Shown: positions 7,517-12,535 of the stretch, in pieces | Layout of the letters: every line of letters begins with the position of its first letter | Position numbering within the stretch: the first letter of the stretch is position 1 | NCBI GenBank assembly: GCA_947623765.1 | Contig: CANQIG010000038.1 | Location: forward strand, 1 to 12,535 | Direction: 5' to 3' | DNA length: 12,535 nucleotides | Source: an uncultured Clostridia bacterium | Lineage (GTDB): Bacteria; Bacillota; Clostridia; Oscillospirales; Acutalibacteraceae | The notes under the pieces: generated by a model | What the model was told of the DNA's origin: nothing | What the model saw: only the letters and a program-made list of their open reading frames with translations | Database searches by the model: none | Program-made: the position numbers and the translations under genes

Positions 7517-7567
7517 GGAAATTCCGAGGGGAGAAGGTTCGGCAAAGAAAACAAGGGGGGTGTTTCG

Positions 7568-8356
7568 ATGAAATACGTGGAAAGAATCGCGAAAATAGAC
7601 CAGTTGGAAAGAAAGCAGGCGATCATTGATCTGCTCAACGGGATGGGCGTGCCATTTGAGTTGCAGAGCGCCCGCGTTGGGGATCATTGTGTCGAAAATA
7701 TCCTTGTTTCCCGCAATCCGTCGGATGCGAGACTTGTCATCGGCGCGCACTATGACAGCGTGGACAACAGCACCGGTGCGAATGACGACGCGAGCGGGTG
7801 CAGCGTGCTTCTGCACCTGATCGACCGTTTGCGAGATTGCAGACACAGCGTGGATTTTGTGTTTTTTGACAGAGAAGAATGCGTGGACCACGGGAGCGAG
7901 GCTTATCTCGATCTTGTGGGGAAAGAGCGCATTGCTGCGATGATCAACCTGGATATGTGCGGACACGGCGATTCCATTGTGGTATCCGATAAAGGGAACG
8001 TCGGCAGCAAGGCGTTTTGCGGCGTCCTTGACACGGAAATGCTGGAGAAGCATACCGTGACGACCGTGGGATTTTTGCCGAACGGCGACGACGATCGGTT
8101 TGCCGCGTGTGAGATACCGAATATTTCTGTTTGCACGCTTTACGGCCCGGATATCGAGTTTTTTCAATATTTGAGCAGACAGATCCAAGAGGGGAAACCG
8201 TTGACGGAGGAGGACGAAAAACAATTTCTTTCCCTCGACGTGGTCTCGACGATGCATCTCGGCGAAAATGATCGGATCGCTTCCTGCTGCCAGCTTTGCA
8301 TCGACAAGGTGACGGAATGGCTGGCGGATGGATTGATGGGTGACGCTGCCCAGTAA
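7568..8356 (+). CDS. M28-type zinc peptidase / aminopeptidase-like protein
   Basis: The product is 262 residues from ATG 7568, with AAGGGGGG (7553-7560) 7 bases upstream. The co-catalytic zinc site of the M28 family can be followed: H61 and D63 in GAHYDSV, D73/D74 in GANDDASG, the general-base and ligand pair E103-E104 in FFDREECVDHG, D129 in INLDMCG, and H230 in STMHLGEND. The family removes N-terminal residues from peptides or hydrolyses related amides. No signal peptide or membrane segment is visible at the N-terminus, so it probably acts in the cytoplasm. It is shorter than many secreted M28 enzymes. The gene has its own promoter and a strong terminator, so it is a one-gene unit. Substrate specificity is unknown. 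Confidence 0.88.
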   Translation: MKYVERIAKIDQLERKQAIIDLLNGMGVPFELQSARVGDHCVENILVSRNPSDARLVIGAHYDSVDNSTGANDDASGCSVLLHLIDRLRDCRHSVDFVFFDREECVDHGSEAYLDLVGKERIAAMINLDMCGHGDSIVVSDKGNVGSKAFCGVLDTEMLEKHTVTTVGFLPNGDDDRFAACEIPNISVCTLYGPDIEFFQYLSRQIQEGKPLTEEDEKQFLSLDVVSTMHLGENDRIASCCQLCIDKVTEWLADGLMGDAAQ

Positions 8357-8372
8357 AACGGAATACAGAAAT

Positions 8373-8419
8373 AGACCGCTGGCACACCGGCTTTCCGGTG
8401 AAAAGCCGGCGGTCTTTTT
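8373..8419 (+). terminator. Strong intrinsic terminator after the M28 gene
   Basis: AGACCGCTGGC (8373-8383) pairs with GCCGGCGGTCT (8405-8415) over 11 bp with one U-G wobble. A nested CACCGG/CCGGTG hairpin (8385-8390 with 8395-8400) sits inside, and TTTT follows. It begins 16 bases after the M28 stop codon. Confidence 0.9.
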
Positions 8420-8454
8420 CATACTGTTTGAGAAGCGGCGTTTTGCGGGACAGA

Positions 8455-8487
8455 TTTTTTCGGGAAGCGGTTCCGGCGGGGAGAGGG
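8455..8487. repeat. 33-bp dispersed intergenic repeat, copy 2
   Basis: It matches 5421-5453 at 32 of 33 positions. It follows the terminator CTTTTTCAT tract by 33 bases, in the same order as copy 1. A GCGGCGTTTTGCGGG stretch between tract and repeat looks like a decayed version of the copy 1 hairpin. Confidence 0.8.
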
Positions 8488-8676
8488 GAAGGAAGAAACG
8501 CGCGGCATTTTCCCGGGAAAAGGAGAGGGAAGATGAGGACGGCGCTCGCGCGGGAGAGAAGGGCAGAAGGCACGGGATGCGCGCGGGAGGAGACTGTCTT
8601 GCGTGGCGCGGTGCGAGGGAACGGACGTGTACAAGCAAAATCAATATCTCGTGGTCGGGCGGGGAAGGGTGAGGCC

Positions 8677-8708
8677 GCGTGGGAACGTGGGAAATTCCAC
8701 GCCGTTTT
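8677..8708 (+). terminator. Possible terminator upstream of the hydrogenase control region
   Basis: GCGTGG (8677-8682) pairs with CCACGC (8697-8702); A8684-A8685 can extend the stem past one bulged G. CGTTTTTGG follows. The arm includes a tandem CGTGGGAA duplication (8678-8685 and 8686-8693). It would insulate the hydrogenase promoter from upstream read-through. The pairing is modest, so confidence is limited. Confidence 0.35.
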
Positions 8709-8718
8709 TGGGCGTTAG

Positions 8719-8734
8719 TGTTGACTAATCAACA
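8719..8734. promoter_or_regulatory. Rex-like redox operator
   Basis: TGTTGA-CTAA-TCAACA is a perfect 6-4-6 inverted repeat. Extended to seven-base arms it fits the Firmicute Rex consensus TTGTTAA-N4-TTAACAA at 11 of 14 arm positions. Rex is an NADH/NAD-sensing repressor that commonly controls hydrogenase and fermentation genes, which fits the NAD-linked hydrogenase operon downstream. Oddly, the site lies about 116 bases before the visible -10 rather than over it. Confidence 0.6.
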
Positions 8735-8812
8735 AATTTTCGTTTTTTGTTCGGAAAGTTACACAAAGAAATGGCAAAAAATTCGTCGAATGGAAAGCAA
8801 AGTTTCTTTTTT

Positions 8813-8829
8813 AATTCTCATGAGGAATT
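8813..8829. promoter_or_regulatory. Near-palindrome overlapping the hydrogenase -35 region
   Basis: AATTCTCATGAGGAATT consists of a perfect CTCATGAG palindrome flanked by AATT on both sides, with a single extra G. Its position right against the expected -35 would suit a repressor or activator site. No known consensus is claimed. Confidence 0.35.
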
Positions 8830-8846
8830 AAAAGCGAAGCTATATT

Positions 8847-8855
8847 TGCTATAAT
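8847..8855 (+). promoter_or_regulatory. Extended -10 promoter of the hydrogenase operon
   Basis: TGCTATAAT is a perfect extended -10. A weak TTAAAA (8828-8833) is a possible -35 at 16 bases. Transcription would start near 8862, giving an approximately 80-base leader. The leader contains TGCGGC/GCCGCA (8869-8874 with 8901-8906), a possible long-loop stem. Confidence 0.65.
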
Positions 8856-8942
8856 TTGTGCAGGATGTTGCGGCACCCTTTTTCAGCGTGTGTGCGAAAG
8901 GCCGCAGCCCTGCCAAAACTCACCAGTATGGGAGGAAATAAA

Positions 8943-9440
8943 ATGCAAAAGCGTATCAGCACATTGCCTTTCCACGACACGCCCGAGCAGCACCAGAAGC
9001 TTCTGGAACTGATCGAGAGCCTTAAGGGGGAGAAAGGCGCGATCATGCCCGCGCTGCACGGCGCGCAGGACATCTACGGCTATCTGCCGATCGAGGTCCA
9101 GAAGGAGATCGCGTCCGGTTTGAACGTCTCTCTGGAGGAGGTCTTCGGTGTTTCGACCTTCTATTCGCAGTTCTCTCTGACCCCGAAGGGCAAGTACAAC
9201 ATCTCTGTGTGCCTCGGCACGGCGTGCTATGTCAAGGGTTCTCAGAAGGTCCTCGACCGCCTCGTCGCGAAGCTGGGCATCCAGCCGGAGGAGTGTACCG
9301 CAGACGGGATGTTCTCCCTGACCGCGTGCCGCTGCGTCGGCGCGTGCGGCCTCGCACCGGTCATGACGATCAACGACGACGTGTACGGCCGCCTCGTGCC
9401 GGAAGACGTCGACACGATCCTCGAAAAGTACACGGCGTAA
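8943..9440 (+). CDS. hndA: NuoE-like [2Fe-2S] subunit of NAD-linked [FeFe] hydrogenase
   Basis: The product is 165 residues with the thioredoxin-like NuoE fold. An N-terminal helical region (about 12-75, ending VFGVSTFYSQF) precedes the [2Fe-2S] ligands C90-X4-C95 (CLGTAC) and C131-X3-C135 (CVGAC). It relays electrons between the flavin subunit and the hydrogenase subunit in the cytoplasmic complex; orthologues are called hydC or hndA. ATG 8943 is chosen because GGAGG (8931-8935) lies 7 bases before it. An earlier in-frame ATG at 8856 would overlap the promoter. It is the first gene of the operon, with the next gene starting 4 bases after its stop. A Complex I NuoE is less likely, because no Nuo membrane genes are present and the order matches Hnd/Hyd operons. 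Confidence 0.9.
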   Translation: MQKRISTLPFHDTPEQHQKLLELIESLKGEKGAIMPALHGAQDIYGYLPIEVQKEIASGLNVSLEEVFGVSTFYSQFSLTPKGKYNISVCLGTACYVKGSQKVLDRLVAKLGIQPEECTADGMFSLTACRCVGACGLAPVMTINDDVYGRLVPEDVDTILEKYTA

Positions 9441-9444
9441 GATC

Positions 9445-10011
9445 ATGCGGGAGCTATCGCTGAATGTGATGGACATCGCCCAGAATTCGATCCGTGCGGA
9501 AGCGACGCTGACGACGATCCGTATCGACGAATCGGAGAAGGACGACACGCTCGCCATCACCATCGAGGACAACGGCTTCGGGATGAGCGAGGAACAGGTC
9601 CGAAGCGTCATCGACCCGTTTTTCACCACCCGCACCACCCGCAAGGTGGGACTGGGCGTTCCGCTCTTCAAGATGGAGGCGGAAATGACGGGCGGCTCTT
9701 TCCGCATCGATTCCAAGCTCGGCGAGGGCACGTCGCTGACGGCGGTCTTTAAGCCCTCCCACGTCGATATGATCCCCCTCGGGGACATTGGCTCGGTCAT
9801 CCATCTGCTCATCACGTGCAATCCCGACATCGATTTCCTCTATGTCCGTTCGTTCGAGGACAAGGAGGGGAACCGGGTCGAGAACGCGCTGGACACCCGG
9901 GAGCTGCGCGAGCAGCTCGGAGACGTCCCGTTCAACGAGAACGAGGTCTCCGCGTGGATCCGCGAATACATCGCGGAGATGGAGGCGGAGCTTCGGGGGA
10001 ATACCCCGTAA
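9445..10011 (+). CDS. Stand-alone HATPase-domain protein in the hydrogenase operon
   Basis: The product is 188 residues. The GHKL ATP-binding fold fills the N-terminal 105: N box ELSLNVMDIAQNSIRA (3-18), G1 box DNGFGM (42-47), FFTTR (59-63), G2 box GLG (69-71) and GEGTSL (93-98). There is no HisKA/dimerisation H-box, sensor domain or membrane segment. The C-terminal approximately 80 residues (from DMIPLGDIGSVIHLLI) match nothing I recognise. I would therefore call it an ATP-binding protein, perhaps an anti-sigma-like or serine kinase-like regulator, rather than a complete sensor kinase. Genes like it recur in clostridial hydrogenase operons at this place. ATG 9445 is 4 bases after the hndA stop and has no strong Shine-Dalgarno, so coupled translation is likely. 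No response regulator is visible. Confidence 0.82.
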   Translation: MRELSLNVMDIAQNSIRAEATLTTIRIDESEKDDTLAITIEDNGFGMSEEQVRSVIDPFFTTRTTRKVGLGVPLFKMEAEMTGGSFRIDSKLGEGTSLTAVFKPSHVDMIPLGDIGSVIHLLITCNPDIDFLYVRSFEDKEGNRVENALDTRELREQLGDVPFNENEVSAWIREYIAEMEAELRGNTP

Positions 10012-10054
10012 CGAAATATCATGCGCCCTGGCGCAGAAAGGAATGGCAAGCATC

Positions 10055-10426
10055 ATGAAATCTTTAGCCGAACTCAAGGCAATTCGCGACCGCGCGAAGG
10101 CGGCGGTCAATGTCCGTGAAAACTCTGAGGCGGGCACCCGCGTGCTCGTCGGCATGGCCACCTGCGGCATCGCGGCCGGCGCGCGTCCGGTCCTTACCGC
10201 GCTCGTGGATGAAGTCGCGAAGCGTCAGCTCCCCGACGTCATGGTCACGCAGACCGGCTGCATCGGGATCTGCCAGTATGAGCCGGTCGTCGAGGTCGTC
10301 GATCCGGACGGCACGAAGACCACGTATGTCAAGATGACCGCGGAAAAAGCGCTGCGCGTCGTGAACGATCATCTGGTCAACCACAACGTCGTGAAAGAAT
10401 ATACCATTGGCGCATATCAGCAGTAA
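10055..10426 (+). CDS. hndB: Small thioredoxin-like [2Fe-2S] ferredoxin-domain protein (HndB type)
   Basis: The product is 123 residues and resembles the C-terminal half of NuoE: VLVGMATCGIAAGARPVL (30-47), then VTQTGCIGICQYEPVVEV (64-81). Visible cysteines are C37, C69 and C73 only. The second cysteine of the usual first pair is replaced in CGIAAGA, so a classical four-Cys cluster is not obvious. It is probably an electron-transfer or structural subunit of the NAD-linked hydrogenase, as HndB is in Desulfovibrio Hnd. AAAGGA (10037-10042) precedes two ATGs; 10055 is preferred, because 10043 directly abuts the ribosome site. It follows the HATPase by 43 bases and precedes the NuoF-like gene by 24. 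Confidence 0.8.
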   Translation: MKSLAELKAIRDRAKAAVNVRENSEAGTRVLVGMATCGIAAGARPVLTALVDEVAKRQLPDVMVTQTGCIGICQYEPVVEVVDPDGTKTTYVKMTAEKALRVVNDHLVNHNVVKEYTIGAYQQ

Positions 10427-10450
10427 GGGAAGGTAAGGAGGAAAAACAAT

Positions 10451-12244
10451 ATGTTCCGTTCCAATGTTCTGGTGTGCGGCGGTACCGGCTGTACCTCCTC
10501 GCACAGCGATAAGATCATGGAGAGGATGAAGGAGGAGATCGCGGCGCAGGGCCTCGACAAAGAGGTCAACGTCGTGCAGACGGGCTGCTTCGGCCTGTGC
10601 GCGCTCGGCCCGATCATGATCGTCTATCCGGAGGGCGCGTTCTACAGCCGCGTCACCGTGGACGACGTCCCGGAGATCGTCTCCGAACACCTCCTCAAGG
10701 GCCGTATCGTGCGCCGTCTGCTCTATCAGGAGACCGTCGTGGACGAGCAGAACACGAAGTCCCTGAACGAAACGAAGTTCTATGAGAAGCAGATGCGTCT
10801 TGCGCTGCGCAACTGCGGCGTCATCAACCCCGAAGTGATCGACGAGTACATCGCGCTCGACGGCTATCAGGCTCTCGGCACGATCCTCACCGAAAAGATC
10901 CCCCCGCAGCAGGTCATCCAGACCATGCTCGATTCCGGCCTCCGCGGCCGCGGAGGCGCAGGCTTCCCGACCGGCAGAAAGTGGTCCATGGCGGCCGCGA
11001 ACCAGGCCGATCAGAAGTACGTCTGCTGCAACGCCGACGAGGGCGACCCGGGCGCGTTCATGGACCGCTCCATTCTGGAAGGCGACCCGCACAGCGTCAT
11101 CGAGGCGATGACGATCGCCGGCTACGCCATCGGCGCGACGCAGGGCTACATTTACATCCGCGCGGAGTATCCGATCGCGGTCAAGCGCCTGCAGATCGCC
11201 ATCGGCCAGGCGCGCGAATACGGCCTGCTCGGCAAGAACATCTTCGATTCCGGCTTTGATTTCGACATCGAGATCCGTCTCGGCGCGGGCGCGTTCGTCT
11301 GCGGCGAAGAGACCGCTCTGATGACCTCCATCGAGGGCAAGCGCGGCGAGCCGCACGTCCGTCCGCCGTTCCCGGCGCTCAAGGGCCTCTTTGAGAAGCC
11401 GACGGTCCTCAACAACGTCGAGACCTACGCGAACATCCCGCAGATCATGCTCAAGGGCGCGGAGTGGTTCCGCTCCATCGGCACGGAGAAGTCCCCCGGC
11501 ACGAAGGTCTTCGCGCTCGGCGGCAAGATCAACAACACCGGCCTCGTCGAGGTCCCGATGGGCACCACGCTCCGCGAAGTCGTCGAGGACATCGGCGGCG
11601 GCATCCCGGGCGGCCACAAGTTCAAGGCCGCGCAGACCGGCGGCCCGTCCGGCGGCTGCATCCCGGCTTCCCTGATCGACACTCCGATCGACTATGACTC
11701 CCTGATCGCCATCGGCTCCATGATGGGTTCCGGCGGCCTCATCGTCATGGACGAGACGACCTGCATGGTCGATATCGCGAAGTTCTTCCTCGAGTTCACG
11801 GTCGACGAGTCGTGCGGCAAGTGTACCCCGTGCCGCGTCGGTACGCGCCGCCTGCTCGAGATCCTCGACAAGATCACGAGCGGCAACGGCACCCTCGAGG
11901 ACATCGACCGCCTCGAAGAGCTCTGCTATTACATCAAGGAAAACTCCCTGTGCGGCCTCGGCCAGACGGCTCCGAACCCGGTCCTGTCCACGCTGCGCTA
12001 CTTCCGCGACGAGTACATCGCCCACGTCACCGAGCATCGCTGCCCGGCGGGCGCGTGCAAGGCGCTGACGAACTATGTGATCGACCCCGAGAAGTGCAAG
12101 GGCTGCACGCTCTGCGCCCGCAACTGCCCGGTCGGCGCGATCACCGGCACGGTCAAGAACCCGCACGTCATCGACACCTCGAAGTGCATCAAGTGCGGCG
12201 TCTGCCAGTCCAAGTGCAAGTTCAACGCCATCGAGAAGAAATAA
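10451..12244 (+). CDS. hndC: NuoF-like FMN/NAD(H) flavoprotein subunit of [FeFe] hydrogenase
   Basis: The product is 597 residues; orthologues are also called hydB. Domains in order: a thioredoxin-like [2Fe-2S] domain (C9-X4-C14 and C46-X3-C50); a NuoF core with the FMN-binding stretch GLRGRGGAGFPTGRKW (163-178) and NADH-site ADEGDPGAFMDR (195-206); an SLBB region; the N3-type [4Fe-4S] site (C455, C458, C461 in ESCGKCTPC, and C501); and a C-terminal 2x[4Fe-4S] ferredoxin domain (C549/552/555/559 and C579/582/585/589). This layout is typical of electron-bifurcating or NADP-reducing [FeFe] hydrogenases rather than Complex I. It oxidises or reduces NAD(P)H and passes electrons to the other subunits. 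AAGGAGG (10435-10441) sits 9 bases before the ATG. Whether NAD or NADP is used is not decided here. Confidence 0.94.
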   Translation: MFRSNVLVCGGTGCTSSHSDKIMERMKEEIAAQGLDKEVNVVQTGCFGLCALGPIMIVYPEGAFYSRVTVDDVPEIVSEHLLKGRIVRRLLYQETVVDEQNTKSLNETKFYEKQMRLALRNCGVINPEVIDEYIALDGYQALGTILTEKIPPQQVIQTMLDSGLRGRGGAGFPTGRKWSMAAANQADQKYVCCNADEGDPGAFMDRSILEGDPHSVIEAMTIAGYAIGATQGYIYIRAEYPIAVKRLQIAIGQAREYGLLGKNIFDSGFDFDIEIRLGAGAFVCGEETALMTSIEGKRGEPHVRPPFPALKGLFEKPTVLNNVETYANIPQIMLKGAEWFRSIGTEKSPGTKVFALGGKINNTGLVEVPMGTTLREVVEDIGGGIPGGHKFKAAQTGGPSGGCIPASLIDTPIDYDSLIAIGSMMGSGGLIVMDETTCMVDIAKFFLEFTVDESCGKCTPCRVGTRRLLEILDKITSGNGTLEDIDRLEELCYYIKENSLCGLGQTAPNPVLSTLRYFRDEYIAHVTEHRCPAGACKALTNYVIDPEKCKGCTLCARNCPVGAITGTVKNPHVIDTSKCIKCGVCQSKCKFNAIEKK

Positions 12245-12260
12245 GCAAGGAGTGTAAGAT

Positions 12261-12535
12261 ATGTCTACGGTAAATATCAAGATCAACGGCATGCCCATTA
12301 CGGTGCCTGCCGAATACACGGTGCTCGAAGCCGCCCGTGAAGCCGGCATCGACATCCCCACCCTTTGCTTCCTCAAGGACCTCAACCAGATCGGCGCGTG
12401 CCGTATGTGTATGGTCGAGGTCAAGGGCGCGCGGTCGCTCGTCGCGGCCTGCGTGTACCCGGTCAACGAGGGCATGGAAGTCTTCACGAACACGCCGAAG
12501 GTCCAGCAGTCCCGCAAGATGACGCTGGAGATGCT
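12261..12535 (+). CDS. hndD: [FeFe] hydrogenase large subunit, N-terminal fragment (3' end outside window)
   Basis: Only 91 codons are visible. They form a plant-type [2Fe-2S] ferredoxin domain: VNIKINGMPITVP, then ligands C36, C47, C50 (GACRMCMVEV) and C64 (VAACVYP). This domain opens [FeFe] hydrogenases of the HydA/HndD kind, NuoG and some formate dehydrogenases. The operon order hndA-HATPase-hndB-hndC makes hydrogenase the best reading, but the H-cluster motifs lie beyond the window. AAGGAG (12247-12252) is 8 bases before ATG, and the gene follows hndC by 16 bases. Expected activity: reversible H2 formation from protons using electrons from NADH, probably with reduced ferredoxin. Confidence 0.85.
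   Translation, partial: MSTVNIKINGMPITVPAEYTVLEAAREAGIDIPTLCFLKDLNQIGACRMCMVEVKGARSLVAACVYPVNEGMEVFTNTPKVQQSRKMTLEM

Larger units (their letters stand above)
8357..8942 (+). other. 586-bp intergenic region between the M28 gene and the hydrogenase operon
   Basis: The region has two parts. The left part (8357-8710) is GC- and purine-rich. It holds the M28 terminator (8373-8419), repeat copy 2 (8455-8487), about 190 bases with no recognised feature, and a terminator-like hairpin (8677-8708). The right part (8711-8942) turns abruptly AT-rich and carries the Rex-like operator, a near-palindrome, the promoter and an approximately 80-base leader. I do not believe any open frame here is a gene. Confidence 0.75.

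Noticed and set aside
4260..8356. Integron-like or phage-borne gene-cassette array
   Set aside because: No integrase, transposase, att or attC-type sites bound each gene. The only repeats are the two 33-bp copies and related promoters, which do not flank every unit.
7331..8644. Antisense open frame of about 440 codons across the M28 gene and its terminator
   Set aside because: It runs through a strong terminator hairpin and the intergenic repeat, and shows no domain. The + strand M28 active-site residues are intact.
8398..8718. Arg/Gly-rich open frame of about 106 codons after the M28 gene
   Set aside because: It begins inside the terminator stem, crosses repeat copy 2 and has low-complexity composition. 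No credible ribosome site is present.
10064..12517. Very long antisense open frame (over 800 codons) opposite hndB, hndC and hndD
   Set aside because: It is a shadow of GC-rich codons in the real genes. Its translation is repetitive Arg/Asp/Ala-rich with no motifs, while the + strand shows complete Fe-S and flavin motifs.
1..12535. CRISPR array, tRNA, rRNA or known riboswitch
   Set aside because: I saw no regularly spaced repeats, no cloverleaf with a CCA-proximal acceptor pattern and no familiar riboswitch core. A covariance-model search would be needed to exclude weaker RNA families.

Overview
The window looks like chromosomal DNA from a strictly anaerobic, hydrogen-metabolising Clostridia-class Firmicute with a GC-rich genome, possibly a gut Oscillospirales-type lineage. 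The support is a long single-chain PurL with its own glutaminase domain, purine-rich Gram-positive Shine-Dalgarno sites, SigA-like extended -10 promoters (TGnTATAAT), and an NAD-linked multisubunit [FeFe]-hydrogenase operon. The genus cannot be read from the sequence alone. All recognised genes lie on the + strand.

Region 1 (1-3985) is a GC-rich housekeeping block: the 3' 60% or so of purL, then alr (alanine racemase), then a small P-loop kinase-like gene whose ATG directly follows the alr stop. A terminator-like hairpin with a T tract (4084-4124) lies about 100 bp downstream.

Region 2 (about 4125-8420) is an accessory block of visibly lower GC, most clearly in its first two genes. It holds four unrelated-looking GNAT N-acetyltransferases, an HD-domain phosphohydrolase and an M28-type zinc aminopeptidase-like protein. 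It is not one operon. GNAT1, GNAT2, GNAT3 and the M28 gene each have a TGG(TATAAT)-like or TATGAT element 57-67 nt before the start codon, while GNAT4 and the HD gene form a two-gene unit. Two of the promoters are recognisably related in sequence. A strong terminator closes the block at 8373-8419. A 33-bp intergenic repeat (32/33 identical) lies behind the GNAT2 gene and again behind the M28 gene, each time just after a CTTTTTCAT tract.

Region 3 (about 8700-12535) is the hydrogenase operon: an AT-rich regulatory region with a Rex-like operator, a second near-palindrome and an extended -10 promoter. It is followed by a NuoE-like subunit (hndA/hydC type), a stand-alone HATPase protein, a small thioredoxin-like [2Fe-2S] protein (hndB type), a NuoF-like flavoprotein (hndC/hydB type) and the 5' end of the [FeFe]-hydrogenase large subunit (hndD/hydA type). 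Together these should form a cytoplasmic complex coupling NAD(H), and probably ferredoxin, to H2. The HATPase is the unusual member and has no obvious catalytic place in the complex.

I found no CRISPR array, rRNA, tRNA, transposase or phage gene. I see no clearly new multi-gene system. The parts most worth a second look are the individually promoted accessory genes, the shared intergenic repeat, the orphan HATPase and the Rex-like site placed far upstream of the visible promoter.
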